In this document: positions 1 to 5,577 of the stretch, piece after piece
Numbering within the stretch: the first letter of the stretch is position 1
How the letters are laid out: each line of letters starts with the position of its first letter
Source: CAYZJD01 sp964478455
GTDB taxonomy: Bacteria; Acidobacteriota; Terriglobia; Bryobacterales; Bryobacteraceae
Direction: 5' to 3'
NCBI GenBank assembly: GCA_964478455.1
Contig: CAYZJD010000252.1
Coordinates: forward strand, 1-7,076
Length of the DNA stretch: 7,076 nt
Position numbers and translations under genes: made by a program
The notes under the pieces: generated by a model
The model's database searches: none
What the model saw: the letters and a program-made list of their open reading frames with translations, nothing else
What the model was told of the DNA's origin: nothing

Positions 1-911
1 TGTTCTCCGTCCTGTACTACCTGGGCGTCATGCAGATCTTCGTCCGCGGCATGGCGATCCTGATGCAGCGGGTGATGGGCGCCAGCGGGGCCGAGTCCAC
101 CAATGTCGCCGCCAGCGTCTTCATGGGGCAGACGGAAGCGCCGCTGACCATCCGGCCATTCATCGCCGGCATGACTGCCTCCGAGCTGTTCACCATCATG
201 ACCAGCGGCATGGCCCACGTTTCGGGCGCGGTGATGGCGGCCTACATCATGATCGCCGGCGTGGACATCAAGCACCTGCTGACGGCGGTGATCATGACCG
301 CCCCGGCCACGATCCTGCTGGCCAAGATGCTGATCCCCGAAACCGGGCAGCCGGCCACCGCCGGCAAGGTGGACGTCAAGATCGAGAAGCCGGGAGTGAA
401 CATCATCGACGCGGCGGCGCGCGGCGCGGGCGAAGGGCTCCACCTCGCGTTGAACATCGGCGGCATGCTCATCGCGTTCCTCGCCTTGATCGCGCTGGTG
501 AACGGCGTACTGGGCTGGGCCCACGGCGTCTCTTTCCTTTGGTGGCTGCCCGAGTCGCTGGAGAAGCTGTTCGGCATCCTCTTCGCTCCCGTAGCATGGC
601 TGATGGGCGTGAGCTGGAAAGACGCCTCGGCGATCGGCAATCTCCTGGGCACGCGGCTGGTGCTGAACGAATTTGTCGCGTTTCTTCAGCTCGGGCCGAT
701 CAAGGGCCAGCTCGATCCGCGCAGCTTCGTCATCGCCACCTACGCGCTTTGCGGTTTCGCGAACTTCAGCTCGATCGCCATCCAGATCGGCGGCATTGGC
801 GCGCTGGCGCCGAGCCGTAAGTCCGACCTTGCCCGGCTCGGATTGAAGGCTGTCGCCGCCGGCACCATGGCTAACTTCATGTCGGCGTGCATCGCGGGGA
901 TGCTGCTGTGA
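1..911 (+). CDS. nupC: Concentrative nucleoside transporter (NupC/CNT family), C-terminal part, 5' end outside window
   Basis: This is an inner-membrane Na+- or H+-coupled symporter that imports nucleosides. The frame is open from base 3 and reads FSVLYYLGVMQ at the edge, an internal CNT segment, so the gene starts upstream. About 302 residues remain of a family length near 400, so roughly 100 N-terminal residues are missing. Family hallmarks are visible: STNVAASVFMGQTEAPL (nt about 96-146), where the QTE is a nucleoside-contacting motif in CNT structures; MTASELFTIMTSG followed by a hydrophobic helix and a PET turn; NEFVAF near nt 666, with the second substrate-contacting Glu; and CGFANFSSIAIQIGGIG then LAPSRKSDLARLG near the C terminus, with the Asn/Ser binding-site pair. 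The stop overlaps the purine nucleoside phosphorylase start, so transport is genetically tied to nucleoside breakdown. Family is certain from these motifs; the preferred nucleoside and coupling ion cannot be read from the sequence. Confidence 0.95.
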   Translation, partial: FSVLYYLGVMQIFVRGMAILMQRVMGASGAESTNVAASVFMGQTEAPLTIRPFIAGMTASELFTIMTSGMAHVSGAVMAAYIMIAGVDIKHLLTAVIMTAPATILLAKMLIPETGQPATAGKVDVKIEKPGVNIIDAAARGAGEGLHLALNIGGMLIAFLALIALVNGVLGWAHGVSFLWWLPESLEKLFGILFAPVAWLMGVSWKDASAIGNLLGTRLVLNEFVAFLQLGPIKGQLDPRSFVIATYALCGFANFSSIAIQIGGIGALAPSRKSDLARLGLKAVAAGTMANFMSACIAGMLL

Positions 912-1729
912 AGACGCCGGACTTCAGCGACGCCCTGCGCGCGATCGAGGCGCGAACCGCTCTCCGGCCGCTGCTGGCGGTGGTGCTCGGCAGCGGCCTC
1001 GGGGACTTTGCCGCCGAACTCACAGATCACGTCCAGATCCCCTACGCGGAGATCCCCGGCTGGCCGCCCTCGACCGCCATTGGCCACGCGGGCAAGCTCG
1101 TGATCGGCCGGATCGGCGGTCTCGAAATCGCCGTCATGGCCGGCCGCGCCCATCTCTACGAGGGCTGCACGCCCCAACAGGTTGTGTTCGGCGTGCGCGT
1201 GCTCGGCAAGCTCGGCGTGCGCGGCATCGTGTTCACCAACGCCGCCGGCGGCATCAACCTCTCCTACGCGCGTGGCGCGCTGGTGCTCGTGGCCGACCAC
1301 ATCAACCTGCAAGGAACAAGCCCCCTCGTGGGGCCCAACGACGAGTCGCTCGGGCCGCGCTTCCCGGACATGTCCGAGGCGTACTCGAAGCGCTGGCGCG
1401 AGACCGCGAAGCAGGTGGCCGCCGAACTCGGCATCGAAGTTGCCGAGGGCGTCTACGCGGCCGTGCTCGGGCCGAGTTTCGAAACCCCCGCCGAAATCCG
1501 CTGGCTGCGCGCGATCGGCGCCGACCTCGTCGGCATGTCCACCGTGCCGGAGGTGATCGCGGCGAATCACATGGGGCTGAAGGTCCTCGCCATTTCCTGC
1601 GTTAGCAACATGGCCGCGGGGATCCTGCCGCAGAAGATCAGCCACGAGGAAGTGCTTGAAACCGGCCGCATGGTGCGCGAGAAGCTAGTGCGATATCTGA
1701 AAGCGCTGCTGCCGCGGCTCGAGGTCTGA
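908..1729 (+). CDS. punA: Purine nucleoside phosphorylase, trimeric (guanosine/inosine) type
   Basis: A cytosolic enzyme that splits purine nucleosides with phosphate into base and (deoxy)ribose-1-phosphate. I chose the GTG at 908: it overlaps the transporter stop as GTGA, has GGGGA seven bases upstream, and gives 273 aa, usual for the family; an upstream in-frame GTG at 887 adds only seven unlikely residues. The phosphate site is visible as S29 in LGSGLG, H60 in GHAGKL, and R80/H82/Y84 in GRAHLYEG, all offset by four from human PNP as I recall it. TNAAGG (N111, A112), DHINL and RFPDM follow. The base pocket has E192 in GPSFETPAE, M210 in VGMSTVPE and N234 in SNMAAG, with the same spacing as human E201/M219/N243. 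Asn rather than Asp at the last site points to 6-oxopurines rather than methylthioadenosine. H246 in HEEVL probably matches the ribose-contacting His. The next gene starts directly at the stop codon. Confidence 0.95.
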   Translation: MKTPDFSDALRAIEARTALRPLLAVVLGSGLGDFAAELTDHVQIPYAEIPGWPPSTAIGHAGKLVIGRIGGLEIAVMAGRAHLYEGCTPQQVVFGVRVLGKLGVRGIVFTNAAGGINLSYARGALVLVADHINLQGTSPLVGPNDESLGPRFPDMSEAYSKRWRETAKQVAAELGIEVAEGVYAAVLGPSFETPAEIRWLRAIGADLVGMSTVPEVIAANHMGLKVLAISCVSNMAAGILPQKISHEEVLETGRMVREKLVRYLKALLPRLEV

Positions 1730-2113
1730 ATGGATCCGCTGATCGAAGCCGCGCTCAAGGCCCGCGAGCACGCGCACGCGCCGTTTTCCGGGTTCCGTGT
1801 CGGCGCCGCCGTGGAGGACGCCGAAGGCCGCGTCTACACCGGCTGCAACATTGAGAACGCTAGTTACGGCCTCACGCTGTGCGCCGAGCGCGTGGCGGTT
1901 TTCAAAGCGCTCTCGGAAGGCGCGCGCCGGTTCAAGCGGATCGTCGTGGCGGCGGATACGGACCGCCTGACGCCGCCCTGCGGTTCCTGCCGCCAGGTCC
2001 TCTGGGAGTTCTGCGGCGACGTGGAGGTGGTGCTGGTGAATCTTGCCGGCAGCCAGGAGAGCCTGCGCCTCTCGGAACTGCTGCCGAGGCCGTTCGATGC
2101 TTCGTATCTTTAG
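1730..2113 (+). CDS. cdd: Cytidine deaminase, small homotetrameric zinc type
   Basis: A cytosolic pyrimidine-salvage enzyme that converts cytidine and deoxycytidine to uridine and deoxyuridine plus ammonia. At 127 aa it has the length of the tetrameric class, not the longer dimeric E. coli class. Visible motifs are APFSGFRVGAA near the N terminus, GCNIENASYG (N40 and E42 for ribose binding), CAER with zinc ligand C51 and catalytic proton shuttle E53, and PPCGSCRQ with zinc ligands C84 and C87. The pattern is offset by two residues from Bacillus subtilis CDA as I recall it. The common aromatic in the PYS motif is Phe here (PFS). The ATG directly follows the preceding stop (TGAATG), with GAGG at 1721-1724 as ribosome binding site, so translation is probably coupled to the phosphorylase. 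Its last 17 bases overlap the start of the downstream amidohydrolase in another frame. Confidence 0.96.
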   Translation: MDPLIEAALKAREHAHAPFSGFRVGAAVEDAEGRVYTGCNIENASYGLTLCAERVAVFKALSEGARRFKRIVVAADTDRLTPPCGSCRQVLWEFCGDVEVVLVNLAGSQESLRLSELLPRPFDASYL

Positions 2114-3482
2114 CCTTCTCCTGCTGGCCGCCACGCTGCCCGGCGAAACCGCCGACTGGATTCTGAGCGCACGCTACGTGGTGACGATGGACGCGGCCCG
2201 CCGCGTTATTGAACACGGCGCCGTGGCGGTAAAGGGCGCGAGAATCGCCGCGGTGGGCGCGCGGGCCGAGATCGATCGTAAGTTCCGAGCGGCGCGGCGG
2301 TTGGATTTGCCCGCCGGCTTGCTTCTGCCCGGCTTGATCAACGCCCACACGCACGCGCCCATGTCGCTGTTTCGCGGCATCGCCGACGACGTTCGCCTCC
2401 AGGAGTGGCTCGAGCGCTACATCTTTCCCGCCGAGGCGAAGAACCTGAGCCCGGAGTTCGTGCGCTGGGGGACGCGGCTGGCGTGCCTGGAAATGGCGCT
2501 CTCCGGCACGACCACGTACGCCGACATGTACTACTTCGAGGACGTGATCGCGGAGGCGACCAAGGAGGCGGGCCTGCGGGCGGTGCTAGGAGAAACGATC
2601 CTGCGCTTCCCTGCCCCGGACTACAAGACTCCCGAGGAGGCGCTGGCTTTCAACGAGCGCTTCATCCGCCGCTTTCAGGGCGACCCGCTGATTGTGCCGG
2701 CCGTGGCGCCGCACGCCCTGTTCACCAACAAGGATGAGACGCTGCGGCAGGCGCGCGACTTGGCCAACCGCTACGGCGTCCCTGTGATGACTCATCTTGC
2801 GGAGACGAAGGCGGAGTTGGAGGAGACCGTCACCCGGCGAGGAAAGAGCCCGGTGAAGGTGCTGGAGTCGCTTGGCTTCTTCGACGGACGCACGCTAGGG
2901 GCGCACGGCGTATGGCTCGACGAGGAGGACATTCAAATCCTCAGGAGCCGCGGCGTGGGCCTGGCGCATTGCCCGTCGAGCAACATGAAGCTGGCCAGCG
3001 GCGTGGCCCGCGTGCCGCAGTTGCTCGCCGCGGGCATCCCAGTAGGGCTCGGCACTGACGGCCCGGCGGGCAGCAACAACGACTTCAACCTTTTCGAGGA
3101 GATGGACTTGGCGGCGAAGTTGCACAAGGTCTCGAGCGGGGACCCGCAGGCGCTGCCCGCGCAGGCCGCCGTCGAAATGGCGACCATCGGCGGGGCCAAG
3201 GCCCTCGGCCTGGACAAGGAGACCGGCTCGATCGAGATGGGCAAGCGCGCCGACCTCATCCAGGTAAGTCTCGACGGCGCACACGCCGTGCCGCTTTACG
3301 GCCTCTACTCGCAGATCGTCTATGCGCTCAAAGCCTCCGATGTAATGAACGTGATGGTGAACGGGCGGCTGATCGTCCGCGACCGCAGAATGCTAACTCT
3401 CGATGAGCGCACGGTGATCGCCCGCGCGCGGCAGTTCGCCGTCCAGGTCGAGCGGTCGCTCCGGACCTCAGGGTCACGCTGA
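2097..3482 (+). CDS. mtaD: MtaD-like amidohydrolase (adenosine / methylthioadenosine / S-adenosylhomocysteine deaminase family) with N-terminal signal sequence
   Basis: A metal-dependent deaminase of the amidohydrolase superfamily; relatives convert 5'-methylthioadenosine, S-adenosylhomocysteine or adenosine to the inosine form plus ammonia. I chose the ATG at 2097 (461 aa): GAGG lies seven bases upstream, and an earlier in-frame ATG at 2043 would add a Cys/Arg-rich stretch that reads like shadow of cdd. Metal and catalytic residues are H84/H86 in NAHTHAPMSLFRG, H206 in APHALF, H233 and E236 in THLAET, H270 in GAHGV, and D321 in GLGTDGPAGSNN. CPSSNMKLASG and GKRADL are also family signatures, and spacings agree with Thermotoga TM0936 as I remember it. 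The first 19 residues (MLRIFSLLLLAATLPGETA) precede the family's usual start, DWILSARYVVTMD, and look like a Sec signal or membrane anchor; the cleavage site is weak (Glu at -3). Family is secure; exact substrate and location are inferred. Confidence 0.9.
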   Translation: MLRIFSLLLLAATLPGETADWILSARYVVTMDAARRVIEHGAVAVKGARIAAVGARAEIDRKFRAARRLDLPAGLLLPGLINAHTHAPMSLFRGIADDVRLQEWLERYIFPAEAKNLSPEFVRWGTRLACLEMALSGTTTYADMYYFEDVIAEATKEAGLRAVLGETILRFPAPDYKTPEEALAFNERFIRRFQGDPLIVPAVAPHALFTNKDETLRQARDLANRYGVPVMTHLAETKAELEETVTRRGKSPVKVLESLGFFDGRTLGAHGVWLDEEDIQILRSRGVGLAHCPSSNMKLASGVARVPQLLAAGIPVGLGTDGPAGSNNDFNLFEEMDLAAKLHKVSSGDPQALPAQAAVEMATIGGAKALGLDKETGSIEMGKRADLIQVSLDGAHAVPLYGLYSQIVYALKASDVMNVMVNGRLIVRDRRMLTLDERTVIARARQFAVQVERSLRTSGSR

Positions 3483-3520
3483 AGCGGCGGGGCCGGTGAC
3501 AGAGAACGCCGCCACAGCGA

Positions 3521-3548
3521 TGGACACGCTCCGCTTTCCGGATAGAAT
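3521..3548 (+). promoter_or_regulatory. Predicted sigma70-type promoter for the flavin-reductase-like gene
   Basis: TGGACA (3521-3526) and TAGAAT (3543-3548) each match five of six consensus bases and are 16 bases apart. Transcription would start around 3554-3556, leaving a leader of about 20 bases before the ATG at 3574. It lies in the gap after the salvage operon, so the flavin-reductase-like gene probably has its own transcript. Read by eye, not tested. Confidence 0.6.
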
Positions 3549-3573
3549 GTGCATCGTCACGGAGATTCCTTCG

Positions 3574-4149
3574 ATGCCCAAAGTCACTGTTCGTTATACG
3601 CAATTCTTCACTGAGACCATGGAACGGATGCGGGAGGACGGACTGCTCCTGGTCACGGCCGGAAGAGACAACGTGCCAAACGTGATGACCATCGGCTGGG
3701 GAACCATTGGCTCGATTTGGGGACGCCCGGTCTTTATGGTGCTGGTACGGCCTTCGCGTTACTCCTACACCCGGCTGGAGGAGACCGGCGACTTCACGGT
3801 GAACGTGCCGCCGCGCGAACTCGCCGCGGCCGTCAGCTACTGCGGCAACGTCTCGGGACGAGACCACGACAAATTCCAGGAGATGAAGCTGACACCAGCC
3901 CCGAGCCGGCAGGTGCGGCCGCCGATCATCGAGCAGTGCCTGATCCACTACGAATGCCGGACGCTGCACCGCAACGACGTCGTGCCGGCTTCGCTGCCGC
4001 AGTCGGTGCTGGACGAATACTACCCGCACGGCGACTTTCACCGCCTCTACATCGGAGAAATTGTGGCCGCTTACGCCGACGAAGACGCCGCAAAACGCCT
4101 CGCCCGGGGACAGGGACCCCCGCCGGGCCTGGTGGGACTGAAGATGTAA
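3574..4149 (+). CDS. Flavin reductase-like, FMN-binding split-barrel protein
   Basis: A probable cytosolic FMN-binding protein of the flavin reductase-like domain family (flavoredoxin and NAD(P)H:flavin oxidoreductase relatives). No signal peptide is seen. The 191 aa match a single-domain member. Signatures are LLLVTAG, then PNVMTIGWGTIGSIWGRP (residues 35-52), VLVRPSRYSY (57-66) and FTVNVPP (74-80), which form the flavin-binding barrel core in the family; SGRDHDKF (94-101), the IIEQCLIHYEC strand (118-128) and HRLYIGEI (156-163) follow. I chose the ATG at 3574 because GGAG lies at 3561-3564 and the protein then begins MPKVTVRYTQ, as relatives do. Upstream in-frame starts (GTG 3496, ATG 3520, ATG 3547) fall before or inside the predicted promoter. 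The gene stands 91 bases after the salvage operon. Electron donor, acceptor and partner are unknown; no monooxygenase partner is visible in the window. Confidence 0.88.
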   Translation: MPKVTVRYTQFFTETMERMREDGLLLVTAGRDNVPNVMTIGWGTIGSIWGRPVFMVLVRPSRYSYTRLEETGDFTVNVPPRELAAAVSYCGNVSGRDHDKFQEMKLTPAPSRQVRPPIIEQCLIHYECRTLHRNDVVPASLPQSVLDEYYPHGDFHRLYIGEIVAAYADEDAAKRLARGQGPPPGLVGLKM

Positions 4150-4180
4150 CGAGAGGCGGCGCTCGGATGTTGACCGTCTC

Positions 4181-4209
4181 GGCAGGACTGTAAGAGAAGT
4201 GCTCCTGCC
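4181..4209 (+). repeat. Inverted repeat (7-bp perfect stem), possible terminator or operator
   Basis: GGCAGGA at 4181-4187 is the exact reverse complement of TCCTGCC at 4203-4209, with a 15-base spacer. It starts 32 bases after the flavin-reductase-like stop. No T-run follows the stem, so it is a poor intrinsic terminator. It ends where the -35 region of the next gene's putative promoter would lie, so an operator role is also possible. The repeat is seen directly; its function is not known. Confidence 0.4.
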
Positions 4210-4225
4210 CGGTGGCAACTGCGTT

Positions 4226-4231
4226 TATACT
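4226..4231 (+). promoter_or_regulatory. Putative -10 element upstream of the Tat-signal protein gene
   Basis: TATACT matches five of six -10 consensus bases. No good -35 hexamer is present at 16-18 bases; the best candidates lie in the right arm of the inverted repeat at 4203-4210. If used, transcription would start near 4238 with a leader of about 54 bases before the ATG at 4292. The weak -35 suggests an activator or a regulated promoter, but this is only a visual call. Confidence 0.35.
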
Positions 4232-4291
4232 GGCGATTGCGGAGGCCGAAGGCGAATCCCGGCTTGCGACGCTTGGATGAGTGAGGTCCAC

Positions 4292-5164
4292 ATGAACACG
4301 ACGTTGAGGCGTGAATTCCTCAAGCAGACGACGGCGCTCGGTGCGGCCGTGGCCGCACTCAGAGGAATGGAGGCGCTTGCCGGGACGCCCTTGCCGGCGG
4401 GCCAACTGCCGGCGGTCCGCCTGGGCGGCGTGGAGGTTTCGCGCCTGCTCCTCGGCAGCAACCCGTTCTTCGGCTTCGCCCACAAGAAGGACGACACCGG
4501 CAAGCGGATGCGGGCGTTTTACACCGACGAGCGGGTGATGGCCGTGCTCGACGAGGCGGCCGACCACGGCATCACGGCCGTCTGGACACCCTGCTACGAC
4601 CACTGGATCCGCTTGTGGAACCGGTACCAGGAGCGCGGCGGGAAGCTGAAGATCTGGGTCGGCCAGCCCGACCCCAAACCCGAGCTGATGAAGAGCGCGA
4701 TCACTGCCTGCGCGAACAACGGAGGCAAGGCCATTTGCATCCAGGGCGAGCGGATCGACCAGCAGGTGCAGGCCGCGCGCTGGGATGTCGTCCGCGACTG
4801 GCTGGAGCACATCAAGAGTTACGGCCTGCCCGCAGGCATGGCAACGCACCGTCCCGAGACGCACTTGATGGCCGAGGAGCGAGGGATGCCCGCGGACTTC
4901 TATCACCAGTGCCTCTACCAGCCGGAGAACTACAGCCAGGAGTGCCTGGAGTTGGCGCTGGCCACCATCCGCAAGCTCGACAAGCCGGTGGTGGCCTACA
5001 AGGTGCTGGCGGCGGGACGGGTTCTTCCGGAGACCGCCTTCGCGAGACTGTTCCCGAACCTGAAGCCGAAGGATGGTCTCTGCGTGGGCGTCTTCCCCGA
5101 GGACAAGCCGGACCAGTTGGCCGAGAACGCGTCCCTGGTGCAGAGGCTCTCCGAACTGTCCTGA
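4292..5164 (+). CDS. Tat-signal protein with aldo/keto reductase-like TIM-barrel, function unknown
   Basis: The product has 290 aa and starts with a twin-arginine signal: LRREFLKQ at residues 5-12 (R6, R7), a hydrophobic stretch to about residue 24, and a likely cleavage after A30 in EALA. It is probably exported folded through the Tat pathway. I chose ATG 4292 because GAGG sits at 4283-4286 and only this start puts the twin arginines near the N terminus; ATG 4277 has no ribosome binding site. The mature part begins like an aldo/keto reductase: VRLGGVEVSRLLLGSNPFFG (residues 42-61), then alternating helix/strand segments such as VLDEAADHGITAVWTP and KPVVAYKVLAAGR (231-243). The canonical AKR Asp-Tyr-Lys-His tetrad is not recognisable: the DTA..YG position reads VWTPCYDHW. 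Similar conserved proteins of unknown function are, as I recall, frequent in Acidobacteria and Planctomycetes. Substrate and cofactor are unknown. Confidence 0.8.
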   Translation: MNTTLRREFLKQTTALGAAVAALRGMEALAGTPLPAGQLPAVRLGGVEVSRLLLGSNPFFGFAHKKDDTGKRMRAFYTDERVMAVLDEAADHGITAVWTPCYDHWIRLWNRYQERGGKLKIWVGQPDPKPELMKSAITACANNGGKAICIQGERIDQQVQAARWDVVRDWLEHIKSYGLPAGMATHRPETHLMAEERGMPADFYHQCLYQPENYSQECLELALATIRKLDKPVVAYKVLAAGRVLPETAFARLFPNLKPKDGLCVGVFPEDKPDQLAENASLVQRLSELS

Positions 5165-5424
5165 GGATCAGGCCAGCAGCTTCAACGGGCTGAGCAGACA
5201 CCGAAGTCGGGCAGCACCCGAACGCGGAAGTATCCTTGCATTTATGCCACAACGTGGAAGAATTGCAGGGGTAGATTCACTACACCGGGATCTTCCGGTA
5301 CCGTCGGACCGCACGGACACCATCGCTCGTCGGGCTGATGCACCGCTCGAAAGGCATCACGACAGTGTTGCAGAACCTGACCGGCCACACTGCTGATTTG
5401 ACCGGGATCTGAGGGAGGGAACCT
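5165..5424. other. Intergenic region between convergent blocks, no supported gene
   Basis: These 260 bases lie between the end of the Tat-signal protein gene and the 3' end of the minus-strand tRNA. The only structures I see are a small hairpin (TCGGG at 5207-5211, CCCGA at 5217-5221, five-base loop) about 42 bases after the plus-strand stop, which could be a weak terminator without a T-run, and a 10-bp direct repeat ACCGGGATCT at 5284-5293 and 5401-5410. Open frames through here on both strands have no recognisable domain or ribosome binding site. It may hold degraded sequence or an unrecognised RNA. Confidence 0.5.
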
Positions 5425-5501
<77 letters not shown>

Positions 5502-5506
5502 CCTCA

Positions 5507-5535
5507 ATGCTAGCGCACACACGGGTGGGCGTCAA
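5507..5535 (-). promoter_or_regulatory. Promoter of the initiator tRNA gene
   Basis: On the minus strand, TTGACG (5535-5530, five of six consensus) and TAGCAT (5512-5507, four of six) are separated by 17 bases. Only five bases (TGAGG) lie between the -10 and the first base of the mature tRNA, so the transcription start would fall on or within a base or so of the tRNA 5' end. It sits downstream of the serine hydrolase gene, so the tRNA need not depend on readthrough. Confidence 0.65.
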
Positions 5536-5577
5536 CAAGCGATTTCGCCCTGATTGCCGCCTCCACCCAGGCGCCGC

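Noticed and set aside
740..1645. 301-codon open frame on the minus strand across the transporter/phosphorylase junction
   Set aside because: It is antisense to two genes with clear conserved motifs; long antisense frames are expected in GC-rich DNA. The product is rich in His/Arg/Gly and shows no domain.
2043..2096. Longer start for the amidohydrolase
   Set aside because: It would add 18 Cys/Arg-rich residues encoded inside cdd and hide the hydrophobic signal sequence. The ATG at 2097 has a ribosome binding site.
3484..3513. GC-rich inverted repeat (GCGGCG / CGCCGC) after the salvage operon as a terminator
   Set aside because: Only a 6-bp stem with a 17-base loop and no T-run; such matches are common by chance in this GC-rich sequence.
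3496..3573. Longer start (GTG 3496) for the flavin-reductase-like protein
   Set aside because: The extra codons overlap the predicted promoter and are not family-like; the ATG at 3574 has GGAG upstream.
4170..4196. TTGACC followed by TAAGAG as a promoter
   Set aside because: The spacer is only 15 bases and the -10 matches too few consensus bases.
3328..4218. 296-codon minus-strand open frame opposite the amidohydrolase end and the flavin-reductase-like gene
   Set aside because: Arg/His/Ser-rich product with no recognisable motif, antisense to a well-supported gene, no ribosome binding site seen.
3926..4906. 326-codon minus-strand open frame opposite the Tat-signal gene
   Set aside because: Antisense shadow with repetitive Ala/Arg/Pro composition. 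It spans an intergenic promoter region and two unrelated genes.
5275..5412. 46-codon open plus-strand frame that looked like a possible protein relic
   Set aside because: It follows an in-frame stop, has no start with a ribosome binding site, and I could not match it to any family.
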